Source: Janthinobacterium rivuli
GTDB lineage: Bacteria; Pseudomonadota; Gammaproteobacteria; Burkholderiales; Burkholderiaceae_D
Assembly (NCBI RefSeq): GCF_009208735.1
Contig: NZ_WFLJ01000014.1
Location: forward strand, 123,594-187,593
Reading direction: 5' to 3'
Length of the DNA: 64,000 nt
In this document: positions 53,116-61,929 of the stretch, one piece after another
Layout: each line of letters begins with the position of its first letter
Position numbering within the stretch: position 1 is the stretch's first letter
The notes under the pieces: model-generated
The model's database searches: none
What the model was told of the DNA's origin: nothing
What the model saw: only the letters and a program-made list of their open reading frames with translations
Translations under genes and position numbers: made by a program

Positions 53116-55905
53116 TTACTTGAAGCTGTAATTGGCGCTGGCATAGAAGCGCCTGCCGCGCGGGTCCGCGTAGGTCGGGTCATAGCCGGAGAGGAAATAG
53201 TAGGCCTGGTTCGAGTACGGCGGACTGGTATTGAACAGATTCTGGATGCCCGCGCGCAGCTTGAACTGCTTGCTGACGGCATACGCGCCCGACATGTCCC
53301 ACAAGGTATACGCCTTCACCCGGTTCGCTTTGACCACGCTGCCGTCGTCCGTGTTGATGGCCGAGTTCTGGTCATCGTAGCCGCTCGAATAGGTGTTCGA
53401 CAGGCTGGCCGAATACGGGCCATGGTCCCAGTCCAGCGTGATCGTGTGGCGCCAGCGCTGCACCACGCCATCCGTGACGAACTTGTTCAGATTGCTGATA
53501 AAGACGTCGCCGGGACTGGTCTGGATGGTTGAATCGAGCACATAGGTACCGCTCAGGTGGCCGCCGAAACGCCCCCATGCCGTTTTCACCCCATGCAGGT
53601 CGGCCGTGATGTCGATGCCAGCGGCCTTTTGCGCGCCGCGGTTCTCCTTGCGCAGCTCGATATAGTCGATTTCATTGTCCTTGTTGCGATGCACGAGGTC
53701 GCCATACTTGGCCAGGTTGCCGAGGATGATGTCGTCGCCGATTTCGCTGATCAGATCCGTGCGCTTGATGTTCCAGTAGTCGGCACTCAAGGTCCAGTGC
53801 TGGCTCGGTTCGAGCACCACACCGGCCGTGAACTGGCGGCTGCGCTCCGGTTTCAGCTTGTCGTTGCTATAGCGGCGCGTGTCCCAGTTGTCGGCGCAGA
53901 CGGAGTAATCATTGTTCTCGCTCGCGCAATACACGGGATCCGGCAAGGTCGCCGTACTGCTGTAGGCGGTGGGCCGGTGCAGGTCCGACATCGATGGCGC
54001 GCGAAAGCCCTTGCCGGCGGAAGCCCGCAGCAGCACCTGCTTGCTGGGCATGTAGCTCAGTCCGATCTTCGGACTGAGGGCGCCGCCTACCTGCTGGTAA
54101 TGGTCGTAGCGGCCGGACAACTGCGCCTGCCACTGCTTGGTAAACGGCAGCAGCAATTCGCTGTAGATGGCTTGCACCTTGCGGCTGTCGCTGGTGGCCA
54201 CGCCGCCTTCGGGCGCCGCGTCGTTGTTGATGTTGTCGCTCATCAGCAACGCCGATGGACGGAACTCGGTGCGCTCGCGGCGCACTTCGCCGCCCACGGC
54301 CAGCGCCAGGTCGCCGCCGCCCAACGCCATCAGGGCGCGCGACGCCTTGAAGTCGAGCGAGTCCATGGTGCCGCGTGCATGCCGTACTTCGTCATTGACC
54401 TGGATGCTGTCGAGCAGCGCCTTGCCTTCCACTCCCGATGGTCCGAAGGGATTGATGCGACCATCGGCGATACCTTCCAACAGCTTGTCGTACAGGACAT
54501 AGCCATGGGTATCCTTGTCCTTGACCACATTGACGCTGTGGTTCAGGCCCACGTCGTAATCCCAGCCGGCGAGCGTGCCGGTGGCGCCGACCACGAAGCG
54601 CTGGCTCTCGCTGGTCAGCTCGCTGGTGCGCATGCCCGCCTCGTTCAGGCGCATGCGCAGTTCCAGCTCGCGTCCCACCGGTTCGCCATCCTCGTCAAGC
54701 GCCGTATCGAAGCCGGCATTGGCCAGCTGCGGCACCTTGCTGTAATCGAGATAGCCGATCACGCGCGCCGACGAACCCACGTAATAGCTGCGCGAGCGGC
54801 TCAGCGCCACCTCCGCATACAGCTGGTGGTCGTTGTTCAGCTTCAGCACGCCGCGCGTCAGCAGGTTCTGCTTGTCCGTCTTCGGATACAGCTCCGTGTC
54901 GCCCATGTAATCGTAGGTACAGGCATCGACGCCGCCCGTTCCCGCCGGCAGGTACAGATTGGCCGGCGGCGAACAGTTCGGGATCGACAGATTGATCTGC
55001 CGGTTGGTGATGGGCTGGCCGTTGAGCTGGAAATCGTTGTCCTGCAAATGCGTGCGCTGGGCGCCGCTGAGGCGGATATTCGCCGGGCTGGTAAAACTCG
55101 ACAGCAAATGCCCCAGGCGCTGCGGCACCTGCAGGTTCGGAATGAATTTGCGCTGCGAGGAGCTGAGGCGGTCCGTCTTTTGTACATCGACCACGGCAAA
55201 GATATTGTAGCCATCCGCCTCCAGGTCGCCCGTGCCGGCCGTGATGCTGGCCGTGCGCTTGCCGGCGCCGCCTTCCTGGGTGCCGCTGCCGTAGGCGTTC
55301 AGCTCCACGCCCTGGTAATCCTTGCGCGTGATGAAATTGATCACGCCGCCGATGGCGTCCGTGCCGTACAGGGCCGAGGCGCCGTCGAGCAGCACTTCCA
55401 CGCGCTGCAGGGCGGCGGCGGGAATGTTATTCAGGTCCACGCCGGCATCGTCGCCAGGCGAGGCAAAGTTGGCCATGCGCCGGCCATTGAGCAGCACCAG
55501 GGTCGACGACGTGCCCACGCCGCGCAGGTTGGCGCTGTTGAAGCCGCGCTGGTCGCCGCCGATATTGATGCTGGCGCCGTCCGTCAAGCCGCCCACGTTG
55601 GCCGATACGCGCGCCATCAGCTCGGCCGCCGTCGTCACGCCGGCCTTGTCGATCTCGGCGCGCGTGATGATCTGCACCGGCAGCGCCGTCTCCGATTCCA
55701 GCCGCTTGATGGCCGAGCCCGTGATTTCCACACGCTGCATTTTTTTCGGCGCGGGTTCTCCATCCTGTTCCTGCGCCTGCGCGGCGCCGGCCAGCATGCC
55801 CAGCGTCGCCGACAGGCCCAAGGCCCCCAGCGCCAGGCGCACGGCATGCGCCAGCGCCGACTCGCGTGGCAATACGGAACGGCCCACCTGACTTTTCATG
55901 TGCAT
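53116..55905 (-). CDS. TonB-dependent receptor
   Basis: This 929-residue outer-membrane receptor has a signal peptide (ending LAGAAQA near residue 44) and a TonB-box/plug region beginning RVEITGSAIKRLESETALPVQIITRAEIDKAG. The plug has LRGVGTSSTLVLLNGRRMANF and VEVLLDGASALYGTDAIGGVINFITRK, typical of receptors for organic substrates (peptides or glycans) rather than siderophores. No STN domain is present. The barrel ends ASANYSFK, with Phe second to last. The ATG at 55905 follows gggaga. It is 145 bases upstream of the peptidase gene on the same strand. Confidence 0.92.
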   Translation of the reverse strand: MHMKSQVGRSVLPRESALAHAVRLALGALGLSATLGMLAGAAQAQEQDGEPAPKKMQRVEITGSAIKRLESETALPVQIITRAEIDKAGVTTAAELMARVSANVGGLTDGASINIGGDQRGFNSANLRGVGTSSTLVLLNGRRMANFASPGDDAGVDLNNIPAAALQRVEVLLDGASALYGTDAIGGVINFITRKDYQGVELNAYGSGTQEGGAGKRTASITAGTGDLEADGYNIFAVVDVQKTDRLSSSQRKFIPNLQVPQRLGHLLSSFTSPANIRLSGAQRTHLQDNDFQLNGQPITNRQINLSIPNCSPPANLYLPAGTGGVDACTYDYMGDTELYPKTDKQNLLTRGVLKLNNDHQLYAEVALSRSRSYYVGSSARVIGYLDYSKVPQLANAGFDTALDEDGEPVGRELELRMRLNEAGMRTSELTSESQRFVVGATGTLAGWDYDVGLNHSVNVVKDKDTHGYVLYDKLLEGIADGRINPFGPSGVEGKALLDSIQVNDEVRHARGTMDSLDFKASRALMALGGGDLALAVGGEVRRERTEFRPSALLMSDNINNDAAPEGGVATSDSRKVQAIYSELLLPFTKQWQAQLSGRYDHYQQVGGALSPKIGLSYMPSKQVLLRASAGKGFRAPSMSDLHRPTAYSSTATLPDPVYCASENNDYSVCADNWDTRRYSNDKLKPERSRQFTAGVVLEPSQHWTLSADYWNIKRTDLISEIGDDIILGNLAKYGDLVHRNKDNEIDYIELRKENRGAQKAAGIDITADLHGVKTAWGRFGGHLSGTYVLDSTIQTSPGDVFISNLNKFVTDGVVQRWRHTITLDWDHGPYSASLSNTYSSGYDDQNSAINTDDGSVVKANRVKAYTLWDMSGAYAVSKQFKLRAGIQNLFNTSPPYSNQAYYFLSGYDPTYADPRGRRFYASANYSFK

Positions 55906-55939
55906 TGCATCTCTCCCGATGGTGTATGTCTGATTTTTA

Positions 55940-56938
55940 TCATGATTTTTGTACTGCCTTGCGCTGCTTTACCGCTGTTTTCCGGGCGACCTGCACGCCA
56001 TGCTCGCCGCCGTACAGATAGGCGGCGATGACTTCGCTCAGGCGGGCCGCTTTTTCAACGTTCTTCTTGTTCGACACCATCAGCGCCACGGCCAGCGCCT
56101 CGATCATGGCCAGCGCCGTGCTGGCGCTGCTGGGCAGGACGGGATGCGTGCTTTGCGCATACAGCGCGTGATCGGCCAGTTCGGCCAGGGGGGACGCGGG
56201 CGCGTCGGTGAGCGCCACGATGCAGGCGCCGCGGTCGCGCGCGAAGCTGGCCAGGCCAATGCAGTCGAGCGTGTAACGGGGGAACGAGATCACCACCAGC
56301 ACGTCCTGCGCCGTCAGGTTGACCAGGTGGCCGGCCGCCACTTCCGAACCGCCGATGCCCACCACTTCCACCACGTGCGGGCAAAACGGCTGCAGATGCT
56401 GCACCAGCATGCCGGCCAGGTTGGCCGACAGGCCAAAGCCCATCACATACACCACCTTGGCGCGCGTCAGGCGGCGCACCACGGCCTGCATGGCGTGCGG
56501 CGACAGGGCATCAGACGTGGCGGCGATGTTCGCGGCCGCATATTCCAGGCTTTCCGTGACGGGCGAGGTGGCGCGCGCGCGCCGCTCTATCGTGCGGCGC
56601 AATTTATCGACGGGCTGCAACAGCGATTGCAGGGTTTCAGCCATGGCGCCGCGCATGGCCGAATAATTCTTCTGGCCGATGTCGCGCGCGAAGCGGCTGA
56701 TGGTGGCCGTCGATACCTGGCAGCTGTCGGCCAGTTCCTCGATGCCCAGCGCCGTCACCCGCATCTGGTTGCGCAGCAGGTAATCGGCGATCTGCCGCTG
56801 CGACGCCGAGCCGCTGGCCAGCACGTGCATCAGCGCCTGCCCCAGCGGCGATTGCGCGAACGCGGCATCGGGCGCCGACAGCGTGCCAACGCGTGGCGCG
56901 TGGAGGCTGCTGCGTGCAGGACTGGCGGATGATTTCAT
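55940..56938 (-). CDS. MurR/RpiR-family transcriptional regulator
   Basis: This 332-residue regulator has an N-terminal RpiR HTH (ASQRQIADYLLRNQMRVTALGIEELADSCQVSTATISRFARDIG) and a C-terminal SIS domain (VVYVMGFGLSANLAGMLVQHL, later VLVVISFPRYTLDCIGLASFARDRGACIVALTD) that would bind a phosphosugar or other small ligand. It ends with a basic tail. It is divergent from the M14 deacylase gene and lies just upstream of the TonB receptor, so it probably controls both directions. The ATG at 56938 is preferred over longer frames beginning with TTG. Confidence 0.9.
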   Translation of the reverse strand: MKSSASPARSSLHAPRVGTLSAPDAAFAQSPLGQALMHVLASGSASQRQIADYLLRNQMRVTALGIEELADSCQVSTATISRFARDIGQKNYSAMRGAMAETLQSLLQPVDKLRRTIERRARATSPVTESLEYAAANIAATSDALSPHAMQAVVRRLTRAKVVYVMGFGLSANLAGMLVQHLQPFCPHVVEVVGIGGSEVAAGHLVNLTAQDVLVVISFPRYTLDCIGLASFARDRGACIVALTDAPASPLAELADHALYAQSTHPVLPSSASTALAMIEALAVALMVSNKKNVEKAARLSEVIAAYLYGGEHGVQVARKTAVKQRKAVQKS

Positions 56939-57139
56939 ATCACTGGCGGCCTGTGTTCTTGTGCATGGCGGATGACGAAAAAGAGGCGAAAACGGGTCGC
57001 TGGAAACCACTTTACTCATATCAAAAAGAAAACTCAACAAATATTTGTAAAAGGATTTTCATTGATTTACTTCGTGAAAATAATGCTACATAATCGACCG
57101 AAATCCATCAACCGCGCCCCGTTTTGGGGCGAATTCACC

Positions 57140-58276
57140 ATGCAAGTACAACAGCATCCCATCTCCACCGCGCACGCCAGCGTCGCGTGCCAATTGAGCA
57201 GCTTCCACTTTGGCGGTGCGGCGGCCAATAGCCGCAGCGGCAAGAAGGTGTATATCCAGGCGGCGCTGCATGCGGACGAGGTGCCGGGCATGCTGGTGTC
57301 GCAGTTCCTGCGCCGCGAACTGCTGGCGCTGGAGGCGGCGGGCAAGGTGCACGGCGAAATCATCCTGGTGCCGGCCGCCAATCCGATCGGCCTGGCGCAA
57401 GCCATCCATGGCGCGCCGTTCGGCCGCTTCGACCTGACCACCGGCATCAACTTCAACCGCGCCTACCGCCACGTGGCCGATGAACTGAAAACCACGCTCG
57501 ACGGCCAGCTGGGACAGGATGCGCAAGTCAACGTGGCGCTGATACGCGAGCATGCGCGCGCCGCCGTCGCCGCCTGGCGGCCGGGCACGGATGCGGAGGC
57601 GCTGAAGAAAACCCTGCTGGGCATGGCCATCGACGCCGACATCGTACTCGACCTGCATTGCGATAACGAGGCGGCCCTGCACATTTATACGGGCACGCCG
57701 CTGGCCGCGCAGATCGCGCCGCTGTCCGCGCTGCTGGGCGCGCGCGCCGTGCTGCTGGAGCTGGCGGCCGGCGAAGAGCCGTTCGACGAAGCCTGCAGTC
57801 GATTGTGGTGGGATCTCGACGCGCACTTCGGCGGCCGCTATCCGATTCCCGCCGCCTGCCTGTCGACCACCGTCGAATTGCGCGGCGAAGTGGAAGTGAG
57901 CTACGCCCTGGCCGAACGCGACGCTGCAGCCCTGCTGCGTTTTCTCGCCATCGAGGGCATGCTGGACATCCCCGGCGCCGGCGACGACCTGCCCGCGCCG
58001 CAATGCGCGCCGACGCCGCTGGCCGGCGTGGAACCGATCCTCGCGCCGCATCACGGCGTACTGGTCTACCTGCGCGAAATGGGCGAGGTGCTGGCCGCCG
58101 GCGACGCGGTGGCCGACCTGATCGACCCCGTCAGCGGCGAGACGACGACCTTGCGCTGCAGCGTCGCCGGCGTCTTTTTTGCGCGCAGCGCGCACCGCCA
58201 CGTCCTGCGCGGCATGAACGTGGGCAAGGTCGCCGGCGCCGTCGCCTTCCGCGGCGGCAGCCTGCTGAGCCAATAA
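57140..58276 (+). CDS. succinylglutamate desuccinylase/aspartoacylase-type (M14) deacylase
   Basis: This 378-residue zinc hydrolase of the AstE/AspA group removes acyl or aminoacyl groups from amino acids. Zinc ligands are in ALHADEVPGM (H and E) and VLDLHCDNEA (H). A C-terminal beta domain (GVLVYLREMGEVLAAGDAVADLIDPVSGE) is typical of this subgroup. The ATG at 57140 lies about 200 bases from the divergent regulator start. The transporter gene follows with no gap. The natural substrate is probably an N-acyl or dipeptide product of the locus; that is inference. Confidence 0.88.
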   Translation: MQVQQHPISTAHASVACQLSSFHFGGAAANSRSGKKVYIQAALHADEVPGMLVSQFLRRELLALEAAGKVHGEIILVPAANPIGLAQAIHGAPFGRFDLTTGINFNRAYRHVADELKTTLDGQLGQDAQVNVALIREHARAAVAAWRPGTDAEALKKTLLGMAIDADIVLDLHCDNEAALHIYTGTPLAAQIAPLSALLGARAVLLELAAGEEPFDEACSRLWWDLDAHFGGRYPIPAACLSTTVELRGEVEVSYALAERDAAALLRFLAIEGMLDIPGAGDDLPAPQCAPTPLAGVEPILAPHHGVLVYLREMGEVLAAGDAVADLIDPVSGETTTLRCSVAGVFFARSAHRHVLRGMNVGKVAGAVAFRGGSLLSQ

Positions 58277-59683
58277 ATGCCACAAAAAAGCGCCATGAGA
58301 AAATTCAAGCTCCCCAATACCTTCGTCCTGCTGTGCGCCATCCTGGCCATGATCGCCTTGGCCACCTGGCTGGTGCCGGGCGGGAAATTCGACACGCAGC
58401 TGGTGAACGGCAAGCAGCTGATCATCCCCGGCACGTTTCACTATGTCGACAACAAGCCGCAGGGCCTGGCCGCGCTGATGATGGCGCCCATCAAGGGCTT
58501 CGTCGACGCCAGCCTGATCATCGGCTTCGTGCTGATCGTCGGCGGCGCCTTCGCCGTGCTGCAAAAAACCGAAGCCTTCGATTCGCTGATCAAGGCCATC
58601 GCCAAGGCGCACACCAGTTCGCGCTTCGTGCGCGCCGCCATCATTCCCGTCTTCTTCACCATGTTCTCGCTCGGCGGCGCCACCTTCGGCATGAACGAGG
58701 AAGCCATTCCCTTCATCCTGATCTTCGTGCCGCTGGCCCTGGCCCTGGGCTATGACACCATCACGGGCGTATCGATTCCCTTCATCGGCTCGCAGGTGGG
58801 CTTTTCCGCCGCCTTTTTAAATCCGTTCAACGTCGGCATCGCGCAGGGCATCGCCGGCGTGCCGATCTTTTCCGGCATCGGCTACCGCCTGATCGTGTGG
58901 GCCATCGCCACGGCCGTCAGCATCGTATTTTTGATGTGGTATGCGGCGCGCATCAAGCGCCATCCGGAAAAAAGCCCGACCTACCTGCTCGACATCGAAA
59001 AGCGCAGCGAGCATTCGATGGACCTGGACAGCTTTGCCGGCATGACGCGCACGCACCGCGCGGTGCTGTGGATTTTCATGGCGACCTTGCTGACGATGGT
59101 CGTCGGCGTCGTCAAGTACGACTGGTTCATCGATGAAATCGCCGCCCTGTTCCTGGTGATGGCCATCGTCGTCGGCCTGGTGGGCCGGCTCGACATGGAC
59201 AGCCTGGTGGCATCCTTCGTGCAGGGCGCGCGCGACATGGTCAGCGTGGCACTCGTCATCGCGCTGGCGCGCGGCACCATGATCCTGGCGCGCGACGCGC
59301 AGATCATCGACACCATGCTGCATGCATTGACGCCCCTGGTGGCGTCGTCAAGCCCCGTCTTTGCCGCGCAAAAGATGTTCTTCATGCAGTCGGTGATCAA
59401 CTTCTTCATCCATTCCGGCAGCGGCCAGGCGGCTCTCACCATGCCGATCATGGCGCCGCTGGCCGACCTGGTGGGCGTGACGCGCCAGACCGCCATCCTG
59501 GCCTTCCAGTTCGGCGAATTCACCACCCCGATGATCCCCACCTCCGGCATCACCGTCGGCGTGCTGGCACTGGCGCGCGTGCCCTGGATTACGTGGGCCA
59601 AGTGGATGATCCCGCTGCAGCTGATCTACCTGGTGCTGGCGCTGCTGCTCCTGATTCCGCCCTGCCTGATGCACTGGCAGTAA
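58277..59683 (+). CDS. YfcC-family inner-membrane transporter
   Basis: This 468-residue membrane protein with about 12 helices is of the YfcC/C4-dicarboxylate-carrier-like family, related to basic amino-acid antiporters. Diagnostic stretches are TWLVPGGKFDTQ, FSLGGATFGMNEEAIPFILIFVPLALALGYD, GSQVGFSAAFLNPFNVGIAQGIAGVPIFSG and INFFIHSGSGQAALTMPIMAPLADLVGV. The ATG follows the deacylase stop directly, so the two are one operon. It should import the small peptide or amino acid acted on by the deacylase. Confidence 0.88.
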   Translation: MPQKSAMRKFKLPNTFVLLCAILAMIALATWLVPGGKFDTQLVNGKQLIIPGTFHYVDNKPQGLAALMMAPIKGFVDASLIIGFVLIVGGAFAVLQKTEAFDSLIKAIAKAHTSSRFVRAAIIPVFFTMFSLGGATFGMNEEAIPFILIFVPLALALGYDTITGVSIPFIGSQVGFSAAFLNPFNVGIAQGIAGVPIFSGIGYRLIVWAIATAVSIVFLMWYAARIKRHPEKSPTYLLDIEKRSEHSMDLDSFAGMTRTHRAVLWIFMATLLTMVVGVVKYDWFIDEIAALFLVMAIVVGLVGRLDMDSLVASFVQGARDMVSVALVIALARGTMILARDAQIIDTMLHALTPLVASSSPVFAAQKMFFMQSVINFFIHSGSGQAALTMPIMAPLADLVGVTRQTAILAFQFGEFTTPMIPTSGITVGVLALARVPWITWAKWMIPLQLIYLVLALLLLIPPCLMHWQ

Positions 59684-59744
59684 AACGCAGCGCGCGATTG
59701 GCCCATGCCGATGGCAGGCCGACAAATCGGGCATTGCGCCACGC

Positions 59745-59942
59745 TTACAGCGCGGCTTTTTCTTCCGCGCTCAGGCGCTTGGCGCTGACGTACACGGTGT
59801 GCATGGTGGCTTGATCGGCGCTGGCAAGGATGGGTGCCGGCGCGGCGCGGAATTTCGGCACGGCGGCGGTGGCCAGGCTGGTGGCGGCGGCGACGGCGAT
59901 GATGGCGACGAAGATGGCTTCCATGTTTTTAGCGATGTTCAT
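59745..59942 (-). CDS. 65-residue exported peptide of unknown function, copy A
   Basis: The peptide begins MNIAKNMEAIFVAIIAVAAATSLATAA, a signal-peptide or membrane-anchor-like stretch, followed by a short tail (VPKFRAAPAPIL... to KRLSAEEKAAL). It differs from copy B at 61466 by one residue (Val to Ile at position 17). The ribosome site aaagga lies 8 bases before the ATG. Its promoter region has two conserved blocks and a -10 (see 59986-60057). I know no family name for it. Keeping two almost identical copies suggests dosage or recent duplication. Confidence 0.8.
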   Translation of the reverse strand: MNIAKNMEAIFVAIIAVAAATSLATAAVPKFRAAPAPILASADQATMHTVYVSAKRLSAEEKAAL

Positions 59943-59985
59943 GATGGTGTCCTTTGGGTGGCTGGTTGTCTGCTGCGATGATGGA

Positions 59986-60057
59986 ACTGTAGGCGCATCG
60001 AACCGCCATCTCCACCGGATTGCGACAGAGTGCCCAATCGGCGGGACAGAATACAAA
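59986..60057 (-). promoter_or_regulatory. control region of exported peptide gene, copy A
   Basis: The -10 TACAGT (59991-59986) is followed upstream by 24 variable bases, an 11-bp block (60016-60026), 14 variable bases and a 17-bp block (60041-60057). Within the blocks, CTGTCCCGC and CTGTCGCAA form 9-bp direct repeats 21 bp apart, the geometry of LytTR-type regulator sites. There is no good -35, as for activated promoters. Confidence 0.65.
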
Positions 60058-60165
60058 CGGACGCGACGAAACGCCGCAGTCGCGGCAAACGCAAGAAGCA
60101 GCATCGACATCGATATCAGCGTCGGTGCCAGGCGCCCAGCCCCACTGCGCGCAGACACTGCCGAC

Positions 60166-61116
60166 TCAGTTCTGGACCCACTGCGGTAGATACTCTTGCA
60201 CAACATCCTCGACCGCCCTCGCCTGCAGTGCATCGCGGCGACGCTTGAGCGGATCGCGCTCGGGCAATGCACTCATCCATTGCTTGAAACGGACAAAGGC
60301 CATCGGCTCCAGCGTATTCATTCTGGCCATGGCGCCATTGGTGGCGACGATGACCGCCGAGAATTGCGCTGAATCGAGCAACTCCTGGGCACGCGGTGCT
60401 TGCGCCACCCAGAAATCGTCGTCCTTATCACTCAAGCGAATGGGATGCGGATCATCACCGACCTGCACGCGGCGGATAATATCAACCTCGAATCCATCTT
60501 TATTGACGGCGGTATATTTCTGCGAATCCCGGATTCGGAAGGTCGGGTCCACTTTCTGAAGCACGCCCAACATGGAAACGTCAACCTTGCTCAAGGCGGT
60601 AGCGAATGCGACGCGTTTTCGTACATCCCACAGCAGATCAATGTCGCGTGTTGCTACCGCATCGTCCTCAAAGGTCATGCCGGCAGCCGATTCATAGGCA
60701 TACAGCGCGTGCGTACCAACCACACGAAAGTGCTCACCGAGCCTGGTAGCCGCCAGGCGGTTCAAAATATCCACAATAATCGGCGCGACGCGTCCAACGC
60801 GAAGTGCACGGTTCATGCGCTTCTGCTTGAGCAATGAGGCCTTCAGACCATCTCGCCGGGCGGCAGCCATTTCCTTTCTCTGCCGGAAACTGGCGTACAT
60901 TGCTTCCGTTTCCGGCGAGCGCCGCCCCAGACTCTTCTCACTGCCGGAAGCACTGGTACGCACCAGATAGGCATCGTCAGGCGCCGAGACAGGTCCTTTA
61001 TGCCAATACATCCCCCCTCGCACTTTAGCGGCCTCGGCAAGCGCATCTTCATAGGCCTCAAAAGTGGCGACTGCATCAATATATTGTCGCGTGGCGTCGG
61101 CAGGCCGCTCTCGCAT
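60166..61116 (-). CDS. nucleotidyltransferase-fold protein (GSU2403/NTP_transf_8-like)
   Basis: This 316-residue protein matches the GSU2403-type nucleotidyltransferase group. The catalytic-type stretch is FRVVGTHALYAYE followed by ATRDIDLLWDVRKR, giving the G-[ST] and D-x-D pattern of the Pol-beta superfamily. GFEVDIIRR supplies a further acidic residue. The N-terminal third is helical and charged. A strong ribosome site (gaggag) and its own AT-rich promoter precede it. Relatives of this fold serve as toxins or defence proteins in some systems, but no antitoxin gene is adjacent. It lies between two direct repeats, which suggests acquisition as a unit. Confidence 0.8.
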   Translation of the reverse strand: MRERPADATRQYIDAVATFEAYEDALAEAAKVRGGMYWHKGPVSAPDDAYLVRTSASGSEKSLGRRSPETEAMYASFRQRKEMAAARRDGLKASLLKQKRMNRALRVGRVAPIIVDILNRLAATRLGEHFRVVGTHALYAYESAAGMTFEDDAVATRDIDLLWDVRKRVAFATALSKVDVSMLGVLQKVDPTFRIRDSQKYTAVNKDGFEVDIIRRVQVGDDPHPIRLSDKDDDFWVAQAPRAQELLDSAQFSAVIVATNGAMARMNTLEPMAFVRFKQWMSALPERDPLKRRRDALQARAVEDVVQEYLPQWVQN

Positions 61117-61149
61117 GGAAGACTCCTCGGTATATTTATTTGTTTTTTA

Positions 61150-61178
61150 ATTTTATGCCGAAAAAATATAAAAATCAA
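61150..61178 (-). promoter_or_regulatory. sigma-70 promoter of the nucleotidyltransferase-fold gene
   Basis: On the minus strand TTGATT (61178-61173) and TAAAAT (61155-61150) are 17 bp apart, about 34 bases before the ATG. The 80 bp around it are strongly AT-rich, unlike the rest of the window. Confidence 0.72.
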
Positions 61179-61462
61179 TTACTTACAATTAATTAACGGG
61201 GGCTGGGAATTTTTTTGCAGCTTGAAAAGAACACGTCCACCAAGACACAAGCAATGGTTGATTGAACGCGGCACGGATGCCGACGGGATGCCCCTGCCGC
61301 CGAACCGCGCTGGTGGTCGGTCAGCTGACGCTGCATTGACCTTGCTGTCAGCTGGGCTGGCAAGGACCGGGGATGCCACCGGTCCTGACTGGCGATGATG
61401 CTGTATTGCTGGAGATGATGGTGCTGATATGGCTTACTGATACTGCAGGCACTGCATGGCCG
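61179..61462. other. gap upstream of the nucleotidyltransferase promoter, no gene seen
   Basis: This 284-bp stretch moves from AT-rich at 61179-61215 to normal GC. It has no credible frame, terminator or RNA-like structure. It may hold the junction of an inserted segment. Confidence 0.4.
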
Positions 61463-61465
61463 CGC

Positions 61466-61663
61466 TTACAGGGCGGCTTTTTCTTCGGCGCTCAGGCGCT
61501 TGGCGCTGACGTACACGGTGTGCATGGTGGCTTGATCGGCGCTGGCAAGGATGGGGGCCGGCGCGGCGCGGAACTTCGGCACGGCGGCGGTGGCCAGGCT
61601 GGTGGCGGCGGCGATGGCGATGATGGCGACGAAGATGGCTTCCATGTTTTTAGCGATGTTCAT
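61466..61663 (-). CDS. 65-residue exported peptide of unknown function, copy B
   Basis: Identical to copy A apart from Ile for Val at residue 17: a hydrophobic N-terminal helix followed by a short basic and acidic tail ending SAEEKAAL. It has the same ribosome site (aaagga) and leader sequence as copy A. The lone conservative change and several silent changes indicate selection on the protein after duplication, or recent gene conversion. Confidence 0.8.
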   Translation of the reverse strand: MNIAKNMEAIFVAIIAIAAATSLATAAVPKFRAAPAPILASADQATMHTVYVSAKRLSAEEKAAL

Positions 61664-61706
61664 GATGGTGTCCTTTGGGTGGCTGGTTGTCTGCTGCGAT
61701 GATGGA

Positions 61707-61778
61707 ACTGTAGGCCGATCCCCCCTGAACTGCCATCGGATTGCGACCAAACGCACGATTCGCGGGACAGAATACAAA
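61707..61778 (-). promoter_or_regulatory. control region of exported peptide gene, copy B
   Basis: The order and distances are those of copy A: -10 TACAGT (61712-61707), 24 bases, 11-bp block (61737-61747), 14 bases, 17-bp block (61762-61778). The intervening 24 and 14 bases differ from copy A in most positions, so the blocks look like protein-binding sites held in fixed helical phase. Confidence 0.65.
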
Positions 61779-61929
61779 AAAACCGGATGGAACGCGCAAT
61801 ACGGCCCGCGCCGTGGCATTTGACGCTTGCCAGCCCCATTCCCGGCCATTTCAGCGCCCTGCCAGGCCCTAAAAGCCCTACCGCCGGCCAACCTTGTTTA
61901 TAATCGCCGTACACTAAAGGACTTCTTTC

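Larger units (their letters stand above)
59742..60057. repeat. 316-bp direct repeat, copy A
   Basis: This segment aligns base for base, without gaps, to 61463-61778 and carries a whole 65-codon gene plus its upstream control region. The coding part and 50 bases before it are nearly identical, while parts of the upstream region differ. The two copies lie 1.7 kb apart in the same orientation, on either side of a nucleotidyltransferase-fold gene. Confidence 0.9.
61463..61778. repeat. 316-bp direct repeat, copy B
   Basis: The partner of 59742-60057, with the same length and orientation and no gaps. The gene part differs at only a few bases, all but one silent. The region between the -10 and the upstream blocks has diverged in sequence while keeping exactly the same spacing. 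Confidence 0.9.

Noticed and set aside
57018..57040. Longer RpiR-type regulator starting near 57018-57040
   Set aside because: The extension lacks a ribosome site, and the conserved HTH is complete from the ATG at 56938.
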